Assembly: GCF_946478835.1 (NCBI RefSeq)
Contig: NZ_CAMLDV010000158.1
Span: 1 to 7,780, forward strand
DNA from: an uncultured Bdellovibrio sp.
GTDB taxonomy: Bacteria; Bdellovibrionota; Bdellovibrionia; Bdellovibrionales; Bdellovibrionaceae
Direction of reading: 5' to 3'
Length of the DNA stretch: 7,780 nt
Part shown: in pieces, positions 1 to 6,896 of the stretch
Layout of the letters: every line of letters begins with the position of its first letter
Position numbering within the stretch: the first letter of the stretch is position 1
Translations under genes and position numbers: made by a program
Notes under the pieces: generated by a model
Databases searched by the model: none
Told to the model about the DNA's origin: nothing
Seen by the model: the letters and a program-made list of their open reading frames with translations, nothing else

Positions 1-141
1 ATCGTGAAAAGTGCCTTTTCTTTGGTGAAACAGGAATACATCCACACCATTAGTTTTTATTTGCAAATCAATCGTGATTACAAAACCGGAACGACCAATG
101 CTCCACTCATCAACGAGGTTTATCATGTCAGCTCGTTCTGA
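1..141 (+). CDS. C-terminal tail of an upstream gene, possibly pseudopilin-like (5' end outside window)
   Basis: Frame 1 is open from the first base for 46 codons to TGA at 139-141. The peptide starts IVKSAFSLVKQEYIHTISFY and ends INEVYHVSSF. It alternates polar and hydrophobic residues as a real beta-rich C-terminus would. It overlaps the start of the next gene by 17 bases, and the next gene's GAGG ribosome-binding site (115-118) lies inside it, as in translationally coupled operons. No diagnostic motif is visible. Because the following gene looks like a minor pilin, this may be the end of another pilin-like or secretion-system protein, but that rests on context only. Being a real coding end is fairly likely; the function is not established. 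Confidence 0.65.
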   Translation: MVKSAFSLVKQEYIHTISFYLQINRDYKTGTTNAPLINEVYHVSSF

Positions 142-1471
142 TCAGCGGGGAAATATTGTTTTAAGCCTGATTTTGGTAGGAGTGTTAGGAATCATCGTGA
201 GTGCCGTAGCGGCATTGATCAATGATCAGATCAAGGAAGCCGTACGCCAACGGCAGAGTTCCCAGCATAGGTTGGCATTAAGCTCCGCTATTGAAACTTT
301 TATGGTGGCAGTTCGCTTCGCTGAAGCAAAGTACATGATTGAAACCCGACACTGTGACGATGCTCGTCTGTTTCTGCGTGCCTTAGCCGAAGGACATCAT
401 TGCTCTCAGCTCGGCGGGAAAAAATTGACGACCTTCACGGTGGACGATCTTTCGGGGCTAACTTTGGATGAACGCAGTCTTTTTACTTACGGCGAGGATT
501 GGGAGATTCAGGAAACTTCCCCTGCCCAAGGTCCGATGACTCGCAAAGTGATGTCCGTGAGCATGGATCGTATGCAGGTCGATTTTTTCTACAATAACAC
601 GTTCACCTCCAAAGACCGCGCGGAGTTTAATGCCGTTCTTTATAACAACGGCGAAAGAATCGCGAACAATCGGTTTTCTTTGTTCACCTCGGACTCTCCG
701 AATCGCATGCATCTGGATTCCGGGGATCTTAAGATCGTGCAGCAATATCCCACTGCCAACGATGCCTGTCGCAATCAAATGTGGTCTAAATATCGGCAGT
801 ACTCCGGCACCTCGTGTGATGAGGTCGCAAACCTAGGCGGTGGCACGGGAGTCGCTTTTTACCGAGGGGATTTTTTTGGTCTGCGTACTAACGACGGTCA
901 GATTGTCAACTTTCGCAATCTCAATGGTAGCTCCTACCTCGTCACGGAAAATGGCAGTTTGAATGGTGTTAAGGTTTTTCCCGAATATAACAAGGAAGCT
1001 TTTACCAATGTCGATGATATTGAAATCTTAGGCGAAGACGCCGGTGAAGATCAGTTGATTGCCGTTCACGGTGGAGGCGAGGGAACGGTAATAAGTTATC
1101 TGAACACGACGACAAAATCTTTGGTTCCGATTTGCAAGCTCGGTCAGATGGGATGGGCCCAGGGGTTTTCTGGAATTGCAGGCACCATTGGAAGCCACAG
1201 TTTGATTTTAGATTCTTCAAACCCTTCAGCAAGTGTCTCGACGTTTCTTTTAAAGTCGGATTCAGGAAAACTTCTTTACGTCTTAATCAAATCAGTCGCG
1301 ACGTCAGAGGACCTTACGGGACTTGAACCTGAGTTCTTAGTCACGCAGACCAATGGACGAAAATTTATATGCGCAGGTTTTCCTGATACCTACGAGCAGG
1401 ACATTGAAAACACACGAACGCTCGGCCTGACCCGCGGAAAGCAAGTCAGCAGACCCTATTATATTTTTTAA
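125..1471 (+). CDS. Pseudopilin-like protein with single N-terminal membrane helix (PilX-like), 448 aa
   Basis: The start is placed at ATG 125 because GAGG at 115-118 sits 6 bases upstream. A GTG at 74 would extend the protein by 17 residues but has no comparable site. The N-terminus is short and basic, with QRG-N at residues 7-10, then a hydrophobic helix at about 10-32 (IVLSLILVGVLGIIVSAVAA), then an amphipathic charged helix to about residue 68. That layout is typical of type IV pilins and of minor pilins such as PilX. The usual Glu at mature position 5 is missing (Ser), as in some minor pilins of the GspK/PilX type. The remaining 370 residues look beta-rich, with Cys at 77, 93, 215, 231, 337 and 416, so disulfides outside the cytoplasm are possible. 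Family membership is inferred from architecture, not from a recognised sequence. It is 12 bases ahead of the next gene and probably shares the fibre operon. An ordinary bitopic membrane protein is the main alternative. Confidence 0.8.
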   Translation: MSARSDQRGNIVLSLILVGVLGIIVSAVAALINDQIKEAVRQRQSSQHRLALSSAIETFMVAVRFAEAKYMIETRHCDDARLFLRALAEGHHCSQLGGKKLTTFTVDDLSGLTLDERSLFTYGEDWEIQETSPAQGPMTRKVMSVSMDRMQVDFFYNNTFTSKDRAEFNAVLYNNGERIANNRFSLFTSDSPNRMHLDSGDLKIVQQYPTANDACRNQMWSKYRQYSGTSCDEVANLGGGTGVAFYRGDFFGLRTNDGQIVNFRNLNGSSYLVTENGSLNGVKVFPEYNKEAFTNVDDIEILGEDAGEDQLIAVHGGGEGTVISYLNTTTKSLVPICKLGQMGWAQGFSGIAGTIGSHSLILDSSNPSASVSTFLLKSDSGKLLYVLIKSVATSEDLTGLEPEFLVTQTNGRKFICAGFPDTYEQDIENTRTLGLTRGKQVSRPYYIF

Positions 1472-1483
1472 AGAGGAGTTTCT

Positions 1484-2164
1484 ATGGGCTTAATGAAAAT
1501 ATTTGTTCTCATCTCTGTGAGTTTGCTGAGCCGGCAAAGTTTTGCCAATCGAGTTTTGATTTCTCCACCGTTGGATTTGATGTCCTACCATGATTTTAGG
1601 AAAGATGTTTGGGAGGGGACGACCCTTTTAGGAGAGGGAACTCCGATCATTTCTGGCTTCGTCGTCAAAGTAACATTATCGAATCTTTCGAAACTTCCGC
1701 AGACGGGAAGTATTTCGTTTAATAACGGTTCTGGAAATTATGGAAACAACATGTGTTGTCCCGCGTACAGTATGAATACCACCGTTGTTATTTGTGGCAA
1801 CGTGAGTGGCACAAAAACCAGTGCTAGCAATGGTCCTATTAATAACTATACCGGGGAGGGAAAGTGGTCCCTGGCTCCGAACAGTTCAACAGTGATTTCC
1901 ATTGTTGGCATGGGCGAAGGAACTTATGGAAATCCCATTGGCCCAGCGAAAACTTTCGCAGCGAGTATCACTCTTTCCGGCACTTTAAAAATTACGGTGA
2001 ACGAAGATCGCGGTGCGATTCAGGGATCAATTTCGACGTATCCTAATTCTTCTTCCGGAGGATCGTATTGCGGGTATTCGTGGAATAACATGATGTACGG
2101 AAAATACATCAATGTCAGCGGCACGGATCAAGTGATTCAACTGAATGGCGGAAGACCTTTTTAA
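1484..2164 (+). CDS. Small exported beta-rich protein upstream of the fibre gene, function unknown
   Basis: A very good ribosome-binding site (AAGAGGAG, 1471-1478) directly follows the TAA of the preceding gene and is 5 bases from this ATG. The first 21 residues form a classical signal peptide (MGLMKIF, a hydrophobic core, then SFA before Asn22), so the mature protein of about 205 residues is in the periplasm or outside the cell. It is rich in Gly, Ser, Thr and Asn with short beta-like stretches, and has Cys at 91, 92, 104 and 196. The adjacent CC pair at 91-92 suits a disulfide-tied fold. No known family is recognised. It lies 13 bases before the large fibre gene and 12 after the pseudopilin-like gene, so a structural, capping or chaperone role for the fibre is a reasonable guess from position alone. 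The reading frame and export are secure; the role is not. Confidence 0.85.
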   Translation: MGLMKIFVLISVSLLSRQSFANRVLISPPLDLMSYHDFRKDVWEGTTLLGEGTPIISGFVVKVTLSNLSKLPQTGSISFNNGSGNYGNNMCCPAYSMNTTVVICGNVSGTKTSASNGPINNYTGEGKWSLAPNSSTVISIVGMGEGTYGNPIGPAKTFAASITLSGTLKITVNEDRGAIQGSISTYPNSSSGGSYCGYSWNNMMYGKYINVSGTDQVIQLNGGRPF

Positions 2165-2177
2165 CTCTTATCCTTGA

Positions 2178-5100
2178 ATGGAACGTGGGATGAATCAAAA
2201 TATTCAGGTAAGAATCTTAAAATCTGTCTTATTGTTAAGCTTCGTATTCTGTGATTTCGCATATGCAAGCCCGCTGAACCTGACTTATCAAGGGCGTATT
2301 GTAAAAGAGGATGGAGTTCCCCTTGAATACTCCAATGTTAGTTTCCTTTTTGAGATCGCAAATCCAACAGGAAGCTGCGTGGTTTACCGTGAACAAGTCG
2401 ACGGCGTAAATATGGTCGGCTCTAAAGGAGTTTTCGACGTCCCTATTGGGATGGGAACGCGATTGTTTCCTACTTCACCTATATATAATTTTGCAACGGC
2501 TTTTGAGAACTCCACGACTCACAATTGTTATGGGGGTTCCACATTCACCGCCTTGGAAAGTGACAACCGTGTATTGAAAGTACAATTTCATGACGGCACT
2601 GGATGGAAACAGATTAGCCCGATGAATGTCATCCGCTCCGTGCCGTATGCATTGTCGGCTTTTTCCGCCGTGAGACTGGGAACAAAAACGGAAAATGATT
2701 TTGTCATTAAAACGGGGATTCCGACTTGTGTCGTGAATGAATTTTTAAGCTGGAATGGAACGGCCTTAGCTTGTGCCCCCGTGAGTGGAGCCAGCGGCGG
2801 TACAGTGACGAACGTAAGTTCCGCTAATGGTTACATCACAATTACCAATAACACTTCAACTCCTCTTGTGACTTTGAATGTTGGCACGGTCGCGGGAACA
2901 ATCGCTGCGGGTGATGATTCTCGTTTTACGAATTCACGCACACCGACGGGACCTGCCGGTGGAGATTTAAGTGGCACTTATCCAAATCCTTCCGTAGCGA
3001 AACTTCAAAATGTGGTCGTTTCTAATACAGCTCCAACTTCAGGTCACTTCTTAAAATTTGATGGCACTCAATGGGGAAGTTCTGCAATAACAACAAGTGA
3101 TATTACAAATTTAAATGCGGCATTGAGTAACTATCATACGGTGGCCGCCTTTAATACGGCTGTGGTCAATGCAAACTGTGCAGCCCATCAGACTCCATAC
3201 TGGAATTCGGTTTCGGGATCATTCCAATGTCAGTCGATCAACGTGTCTCTGGCGGGTGATGTGAGTGGAACGATTGGTACTGTTTCTGTTAATAAGATTA
3301 AAGGTGTTGATGTTGATACAACGGGATTAACTTCGGGCCAAGTTCTGAAATATGATGGAACGAAGTGGGCTGCGGCTAATGATTCAAATGCTTGGGGTAC
3401 TGTCACAAACATTGCGACTGGTACTGGATTGAGCGGCGGGCCTATTACAACGACCGGAACTATTTCTTTAGCAGACACAGCTGTGACTGCAGGATCTTAT
3501 ACTCGGGCCAACATCACTGTCGATGCTCAAGGTCGTTTGACGGCCGCAACCAGTGGGGCTGCTGTGAATCTCGCGACTGAAGTCACCGGTACTTTACCGA
3601 TTGCAAATGGCGGTACGGGACAGGCAACAGCAACAGCGGCCTTCAATGGTCTTTCACCAAGCACCACCAAAGGTGACTTGATTGTTCACGATGGTACGAA
3701 TGATATTCGTTTGCCGGTTGGAACAAATGGACAAGTTCTATCAGCAAACTTGGCACAAGCTTCTGGCCTTCAATGGATCACTCCAACAAATGGAACTGTA
3801 ACTAATGTCACGGGGACTGCGCCGATTGTTGTTGCAACAGGTTCAACAACTCCTGCCATTTCCATTAACGATGCGACAACATCGACGAAAGGTGCTGTGC
3901 AGGTAGGAGCTGGTATTTCTGTATCGTCAGGAACCATCAGTGCAGATCCAGCAAACTTCCCTTCTGCTGTTCCTGTCTCTAAAGGGGGTACGGGAGCAAC
4001 GTCTCTCACGGGCAATCGATTGATTGCCTCTAACGGAACAGGAAACGCGTTAATAACATTTAACTGTACTGTTGGACAAATAGTCTCGTTTGATGCCACA
4101 GGTATGATGATTTGTTCTTCATTCGCGACAGGCTCCATTTTTGTTAATGGCGGAAATTCTTTTGCGGGAACGGCCACTCTCGGAACGAACGACAACTTTC
4201 CCTTAAATTTTGAAACCAATGGCACAACCAAAATGACAATCCTTGCCGACGGCAGTGTCGGAGTCGGGACGGCGGGGCCTCCGTATCCTTTTACAGTTTA
4301 TAAAGACCTTGGCGTAACTGCGGGTGAAAAAATTCTGTCGCATTTTGCACAGTCAAACGCCGCCGTTCCAGGTGTAGCGATTGCGTATGATAGCGACGGA
4401 GCTGTTGGCACAAGAGCCCGTATTCGTTCTTCCAGTGGATTTCCTCTTGACCTCGGAACTTTTTCTGCACCTTCTGCAATTTCTATTACAAGTTCTGGAA
4501 GCGTTGGTATCGGTACTACAAATCCTGGATCTTCTTCATTGACTGTCGCAACTGGTTCAGGACAGTTCTCAAATGGAATACAGGTTCTGGCGTCCACACA
4601 CGCAACGTCGCGACGAGCTTCCGCATCAATCGACGATTGGGCGATTGTTCAGGATATTAACGGGAATGGCACTAAAGACTTTGCAATTTATCAAGGATCA
4701 GCGGCGGCTCATCGAATTTTTATCAACACGAGTGGGAATGTCGGGATTGGTGCAACAAGTCCGGGTGACAAGCTGCAGGTCGATTCATCGAGTTCTGCAG
4801 GCCTTATGCTGAATACTACGGGTGGAGCTCCTCGCCAAGCTCATGTACGATTTGCCGACGGCGGTGCGAATAAGTGGCAGTGGCGTTATAATCCTGGGGA
4901 TGGTGATAGTTTACGAGCTTACAGTTTTACTCTGAGTGCTGATGTCATGACGATGACAAGTGCTGGTCGCGTCGGCATTGGAACCACGAATCCCGCTACT
5001 AAACTAGAAGTAGCAGGTACGGTGGCGGCCACTTCTTTCTCCGTCGGTCCTCAGATTGTTAACAGCACATGCAGTAATGCCGCAGCGAATTCATGTGTAG

Positions 5101-5279
5101 CAACGGCGACTTGTCCCGCGGGCAAGACTCTTCTTTCTGGCGGCTTTACGACATCTTGGGCAGCAGCACAAGTACTTGCGTCTTATCCCTCAGCGGGGAA
5201 CGCTTGGAGTTGTCAGTTCTACAGTTCGTCGGCCCTTGGCCCACATATCTGTTATGCTCTCTGTGCTAATATTCAGTAA
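2178..5279 (+). CDS. Large exported mosaic fibre/adhesin (phage-tail-fibre-like, candidate mosaic adhesive trimer protein)
   Basis: The 1033-residue protein has a signal peptide (basic N-terminus, core at 15-28, AYA before Ser31). Domains in order: an N-terminal globular domain at about 31-165 beginning PLNLTYQGRI; a repetitive shaft at about 200-690 with GGDLSGTYPNPSVAKLQ (261-277), a diverged copy AGDVSGTIGTVSVNKIKG (359-376), two 'GQVLKYDGTKW'-like modules (near 289 and 387), and the tail-fibre motif LPIANGGTGQ (473-482) echoed by VPVSKGGTGA (598-607); then four VGIGTxxP units at 694-701, 776-783, 855-862 and 932-939; and a C-terminal tip at about 957-1033 with six Cys. These shaft modules are shared by trimeric phage tail fibres and by the Bdellovibrio mosaic fibre proteins that bind prey surfaces. 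No C-terminal S74 chaperone domain is visible. ATG 2178 has no Shine-Dalgarno; ATG 2190 (Met5) has only a weak GGA 7 bases upstream, so the start is uncertain by four residues and translation is probably coupled to the preceding gene. Confidence 0.9.
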   Translation: MERGMNQNIQVRILKSVLLLSFVFCDFAYASPLNLTYQGRIVKEDGVPLEYSNVSFLFEIANPTGSCVVYREQVDGVNMVGSKGVFDVPIGMGTRLFPTSPIYNFATAFENSTTHNCYGGSTFTALESDNRVLKVQFHDGTGWKQISPMNVIRSVPYALSAFSAVRLGTKTENDFVIKTGIPTCVVNEFLSWNGTALACAPVSGASGGTVTNVSSANGYITITNNTSTPLVTLNVGTVAGTIAAGDDSRFTNSRTPTGPAGGDLSGTYPNPSVAKLQNVVVSNTAPTSGHFLKFDGTQWGSSAITTSDITNLNAALSNYHTVAAFNTAVVNANCAAHQTPYWNSVSGSFQCQSINVSLAGDVSGTIGTVSVNKIKGVDVDTTGLTSGQVLKYDGTKWAAANDSNAWGTVTNIATGTGLSGGPITTTGTISLADTAVTAGSYTRANITVDAQGRLTAATSGAAVNLATEVTGTLPIANGGTGQATATAAFNGLSPSTTKGDLIVHDGTNDIRLPVGTNGQVLSANLAQASGLQWITPTNGTVTNVTGTAPIVVATGSTTPAISINDATTSTKGAVQVGAGISVSSGTISADPANFPSAVPVSKGGTGATSLTGNRLIASNGTGNALITFNCTVGQIVSFDATGMMICSSFATGSIFVNGGNSFAGTATLGTNDNFPLNFETNGTTKMTILADGSVGVGTAGPPYPFTVYKDLGVTAGEKILSHFAQSNAAVPGVAIAYDSDGAVGTRARIRSSSGFPLDLGTFSAPSAISITSSGSVGIGTTNPGSSSLTVATGSGQFSNGIQVLASTHATSRRASASIDDWAIVQDINGNGTKDFAIYQGSAAAHRIFINTSGNVGIGATSPGDKLQVDSSSSAGLMLNTTGGAPRQAHVRFADGGANKWQWRYNPGDGDSLRAYSFTLSADVMTMTSAGRVGIGTTNPATKLEVAGTVAATSFSVGPQIVNSTCSNAAANSCVATATCPAGKTLLSGGFTTSWAAAQVLASYPSAGNAWSCQFYSSSALGPHICYALCANIQ

Positions 5280-5435
5280 ATGTTTGGGTAAAAGAATGAC
5301 ATTTCTTGTCTCGCGTTCAGAGAATGCACTTAGGCCGCTCCAAGCGCACTCTCTAATCTCGTATTTAAATCAAGCTGGCTGAAAATGGCCAGGGTCTTCG
5401 TTTTGCATCGGATTTAGGAATAAACGGAGCCCCTT

Positions 5436-6260
5436 ATGCAATTGAGACATATATCCATGGTTATCGCTATTCTTACTTTAAGCCTCTTTGCAGAAGGAGC
5501 CGTGTCGCCTGTGGATTCTGTCAGAGAAAACTCCTGGGGCACATTCCGCGTCGGAAGTCGTTACGTTTTGAGTCGCATGACATTGTTGGGAAAAGAAGAA
5601 CCTAATCAAACAGAGGCTCAGAACAACTCATTGACCTTGGATCGCGGAACTGAGTTCGAAGTTATTGAAAATTTCAAAGGCAGTGACGGGCGGGAACTCG
5701 TGCGTATCGGTTTGGATGTGGAAGAAGATTACATGAGTGATCTTCCGTCCGATCTTTGGGTTGATGCTCGTGATTTGAATCTTGGTCAACCACAGATGAT
5801 GAACGCGCAAGAAGGTCTCTTTCAGGATGTCAGTTCCTATGATGAATATGAAGTGGCAGGTCCTGCGCAAAAACGGAGAGGTCGCCGTACAGGAGGCAGC
5901 CGTGGTGGTATGACCTATTGCTACCGTAACGTCAAAAAACGTTTGATGTCTCAATGTGGTGTGGATGTTTATCTGCCAGGAGCCGCCGATTATCAGGCCG
6001 AGACGATTTTACCGCAATACGGTTTTAAAAAAATCTCTGCTGATTGGAGCAACTATAAAGATCTTCCGGTCTGCACGGTTTGTGTGTCCTCTGGTGGAAG
6101 CAAAAATTGTGGCACCAAGGACCGTTTCCAAGCTTGTGGGGACGTCGCGATGAAGGTGAGTAAAGCAGCTCGCGGCGGGTGGCATGGATGGAAGCCTCGC
6201 ATGGACAGTCCTATTCTTGGAAATCACACTTCCTTAGGCTGTTTTTATAAAGAGCCTTAA
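5436..6260 (+). CDS. Exported cysteine-rich protein, unknown function, possible SH3-like plus papain-like C-terminal region
   Basis: GGAG at 5426-5429 lies 6 bases before the ATG. Residues 1-22 look like a signal peptide (MQLRHISM, then hydrophobic to AEGA). Residues about 65-115 form a compact beta-rich segment (GTEFEVIENF, ELVRIGLDVEED, LWVDARDL) that reads like a bacterial SH3-type domain. A basic Gly/Arg linker follows (146-158, KRRGRRTGGSRGG), then a C-terminal domain of about 115 residues carrying all seven Cys (162, 174, 213, 216, 225, 234, 269), including CTVC at 213-216. Its order TYCYRNVKKRL, VYLPGAADYQAE, ILPQYGF, PVCTVCVS, CGDVAMKV loosely recalls CHAP or NlpC/P60 cell-wall amidases, with Cys162 in the nucleophile position. 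Asp236 stands where such enzymes have the catalytic His, so activity is doubtful. No family is firmly recognised. It follows the fibre operon after 156 bases with no clear terminator between. Confidence 0.85.
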   Translation: MQLRHISMVIAILTLSLFAEGAVSPVDSVRENSWGTFRVGSRYVLSRMTLLGKEEPNQTEAQNNSLTLDRGTEFEVIENFKGSDGRELVRIGLDVEEDYMSDLPSDLWVDARDLNLGQPQMMNAQEGLFQDVSSYDEYEVAGPAQKRRGRRTGGSRGGMTYCYRNVKKRLMSQCGVDVYLPGAADYQAETILPQYGFKKISADWSNYKDLPVCTVCVSSGGSKNCGTKDRFQACGDVAMKVSKAARGGWHGWKPRMDSPILGNHTSLGCFYKEP

Positions 6261-6581
6261 TTACTTAGGAATGTGGGGGACTTCAATAACCGCTCTAAAT
6301 CCTTGTCGGGAACAAATAGCAAGGATGATTGTTCGTAGAGCCGTGATGTTTTTTCCTCCGACTCCGAGAACTTTTCCGACGCAATTTTTATTGAAAGATA
6401 ATTTATAGACTGTTGTTTGGTCGCCGATCTCAATATCCGCAGTAACAGAATCCTGATCCATCTTATCAACCATATTCTTAACCAAAGACTCTAACAGAGT
6501 TCGGACATTCTCTCGACAAGCCGTTAAGTCGTTAGAGGAGGTACCAAAGGAAGGTTTCTTTGTGACAGGAATGGATCGCAA
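6261..6581 (-). CDS. khpA: KH-domain RNA-binding protein, KhpA/YlqC type
   Basis: Residues about 23-101 match the single type II KH domain of the KhpA/YlqC family: a first helix (ENVRTLLESLVKNMVD), a beta strand (TTVYKLSF), then the hallmark CVGKVLGVGGKNITALRTII with the GxxG nucleic-acid-binding loop at 73-76, and a final strand (FRAVIEVPH). Such proteins bind RNA in the cytoplasm, often with KhpB/Jag. The usual loop is GK[QR]G; here it is GVGG, which lacks the basic residue. The family is usually near 75-80 residues, and the extra 22 N-terminal residues are Ser/Thr-rich and probably disordered. The only usable upstream start is TTG at 6579-6581, with GAAGGG 7 bases upstream. The TAA abuts the stop of the convergent plus-strand gene with no bases between. 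Family assignment is strong; the gene symbol is given by similarity only. Confidence 0.85.
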   Translation of the reverse strand: MRSIPVTKKPSFGTSSNDLTACRENVRTLLESLVKNMVDKMDQDSVTADIEIGDQTTVYKLSFNKNCVGKVLGVGGKNITALRTIILAICSRQGFRAVIEVPHIPK

Positions 6582-6608
6582 TCGTATGCCCTTCTGTTTT
6601 TTTAATTT

Positions 6609-6637
6609 ATTGGAGCATGTTGATTTCGTGATCTCAA
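6609..6637 (-). promoter_or_regulatory. Weak candidate sigma-70 promoter for the KH-domain gene
   Basis: On the minus strand TTGAGA (6637-6632) is followed after 17 bases by TCCAAT (6614-6609), giving a correct spacer and a moderate -10. It would produce a leader of roughly 20-25 bases before the TTG start. The 6582-6690 gap lies just after a terminator, so the KH gene needs its own promoter, but the match is only moderate. Confidence 0.3.
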
Positions 6638-6689
6638 AGAAAAGTGAAGGAGTCGTGATAGGATCTTGTGCGCTTTAAGAGTGCTGTTC

Positions 6690-6733
6690 AAAAAAAAGTG
6701 CTTGCGAGGAATCGTCAGTGATAACTCGCAAGC
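6690..6733 (-). terminator. Intrinsic terminator ending the riboswitch RNA
   Basis: Read on the minus strand, GCTTGCGAG (6733-6725) pairs perfectly over 9 bp with CTCGCAAGC (6708-6700) across a 16-base loop. AC and then eight T residues follow (6697-6690). The shape and direction show that a minus-strand transcript coming from above 6733 ends here. It cannot serve the KH-domain gene, which starts downstream. The stem begins on the last base of the stop codon of the 14-codon ORF at 6733-6777. Confidence 0.85.
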
Positions 6734-6777
6734 TAAGGGGAATGAAACCAATCCTTGTATGTAATTGTTCCTTCCAT
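6733..6777 (-). CDS. Candidate 14-residue ORF downstream of the riboswitch
   Basis: ATG at 6777-6775 follows AGAGG (6789-6785) at an ideal 7-base spacing and encodes MEGTITYKDWFHSP, then TAG. The ribosome-binding site lies in the putative riboswitch switching region, and the stop codon's G is the first base of the terminator stem. That placement is what a riboswitch-controlled micro-ORF or leader peptide would show. At this length a chance ORF cannot be excluded, and the peptide has no recognised relative. Confidence 0.35.
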   Translation of the reverse strand: MEGTITYKDWFHSP

Positions 6778-6782
6778 ATGCA

Positions 6783-6810
6783 CACCTCTGATTCCTCAGG
6801 TGACTCACCT
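6783..6810 (-). promoter_or_regulatory. Possible switching region after the aptamer (mutually exclusive hairpins)
   Basis: Directly 3' of P1 two hairpins compete for CACCT at 6802-6798. One is AGGTG-AGT-CACCT (6810-6798), whose 5' arm shares AGG with P1. The other is CAC-CTGA-GGAA-TCAG-AG-GTG (6802-6783), with a GNRA loop and a 2-base bulge. The second covers the AGAGG ribosome-binding site (6789-6785) of the 14-codon ORF. If c-di-GMP stabilises P1, the first hairpin is disrupted and the second is favoured, predicting reduced translation with ligand. The pairings are visible; the switching is inference. Confidence 0.45.
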
Positions 6811-6894
6811 TTGGCAGCTGGCTGGCGTGGTTCGCACCGACACCCCTTTAGCTTTGCGTCCCGCCGTTTCCGACGGTTTGCCTTGAGGCAAAGG
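6808..6894 (-). promoter_or_regulatory. Cyclic-di-GMP class I riboswitch aptamer (GEMM-I)
   Basis: All hallmark elements appear in order on the minus strand. P1 is CCTTTG (6894-6889) paired with CAAAGG (6813-6808). The conserved GGCAAACC is at 6882-6875. The P2 stem CCGTCG/CGGCGG (6876-6871 with 6866-6861) is capped by a GAAA GNRA tetraloop (6870-6867). The tetraloop receptor GACGCAAAGC follows at 6860-6851. P3 is GGTGT, bulged C, GGT, with a GCGA loop, closing ACC and ACGCC (6844-6824). The 3' core is AGCCAGCTGCC (6823-6813). This fold binds the second messenger c-di-GMP in the junction between P2 and P3. It lies inside a transcript with its own terminator and has no conventional gene downstream. 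Confidence 0.93.
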
Positions 6895-6896
6895 AA

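Noticed and set aside
3770..4231. 153-codon minus-strand open frame within the fibre gene
   Set aside because: Val/Pro-rich antisense shadow of the Gly/Thr/Asn-rich fibre repeats; no ribosome-binding site and no family signature.
2178..5279. Prophage origin for the tail-fibre-like gene
   Set aside because: It has a signal peptide, secreted-protein neighbours, and no phage structural, lysis or integration genes nearby; a cellular surface fibre fits better.
5375..5392. Hairpin CTGGC-N8-GCCAG after the fibre gene, considered as its terminator
   Set aside because: Only 5 bp with an 8-base loop and no T tract (GGTCTTCG follows). The 5280-5435 gap shows no better terminator or promoter.
6231..6262. 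AGGCT/AGCCT inverted repeat at the tail-to-tail junction of the plus-strand gene and the KH gene
   Set aside because: Five base pairs, a 12-base loop and no T run in either direction; not a credible bidirectional terminator.
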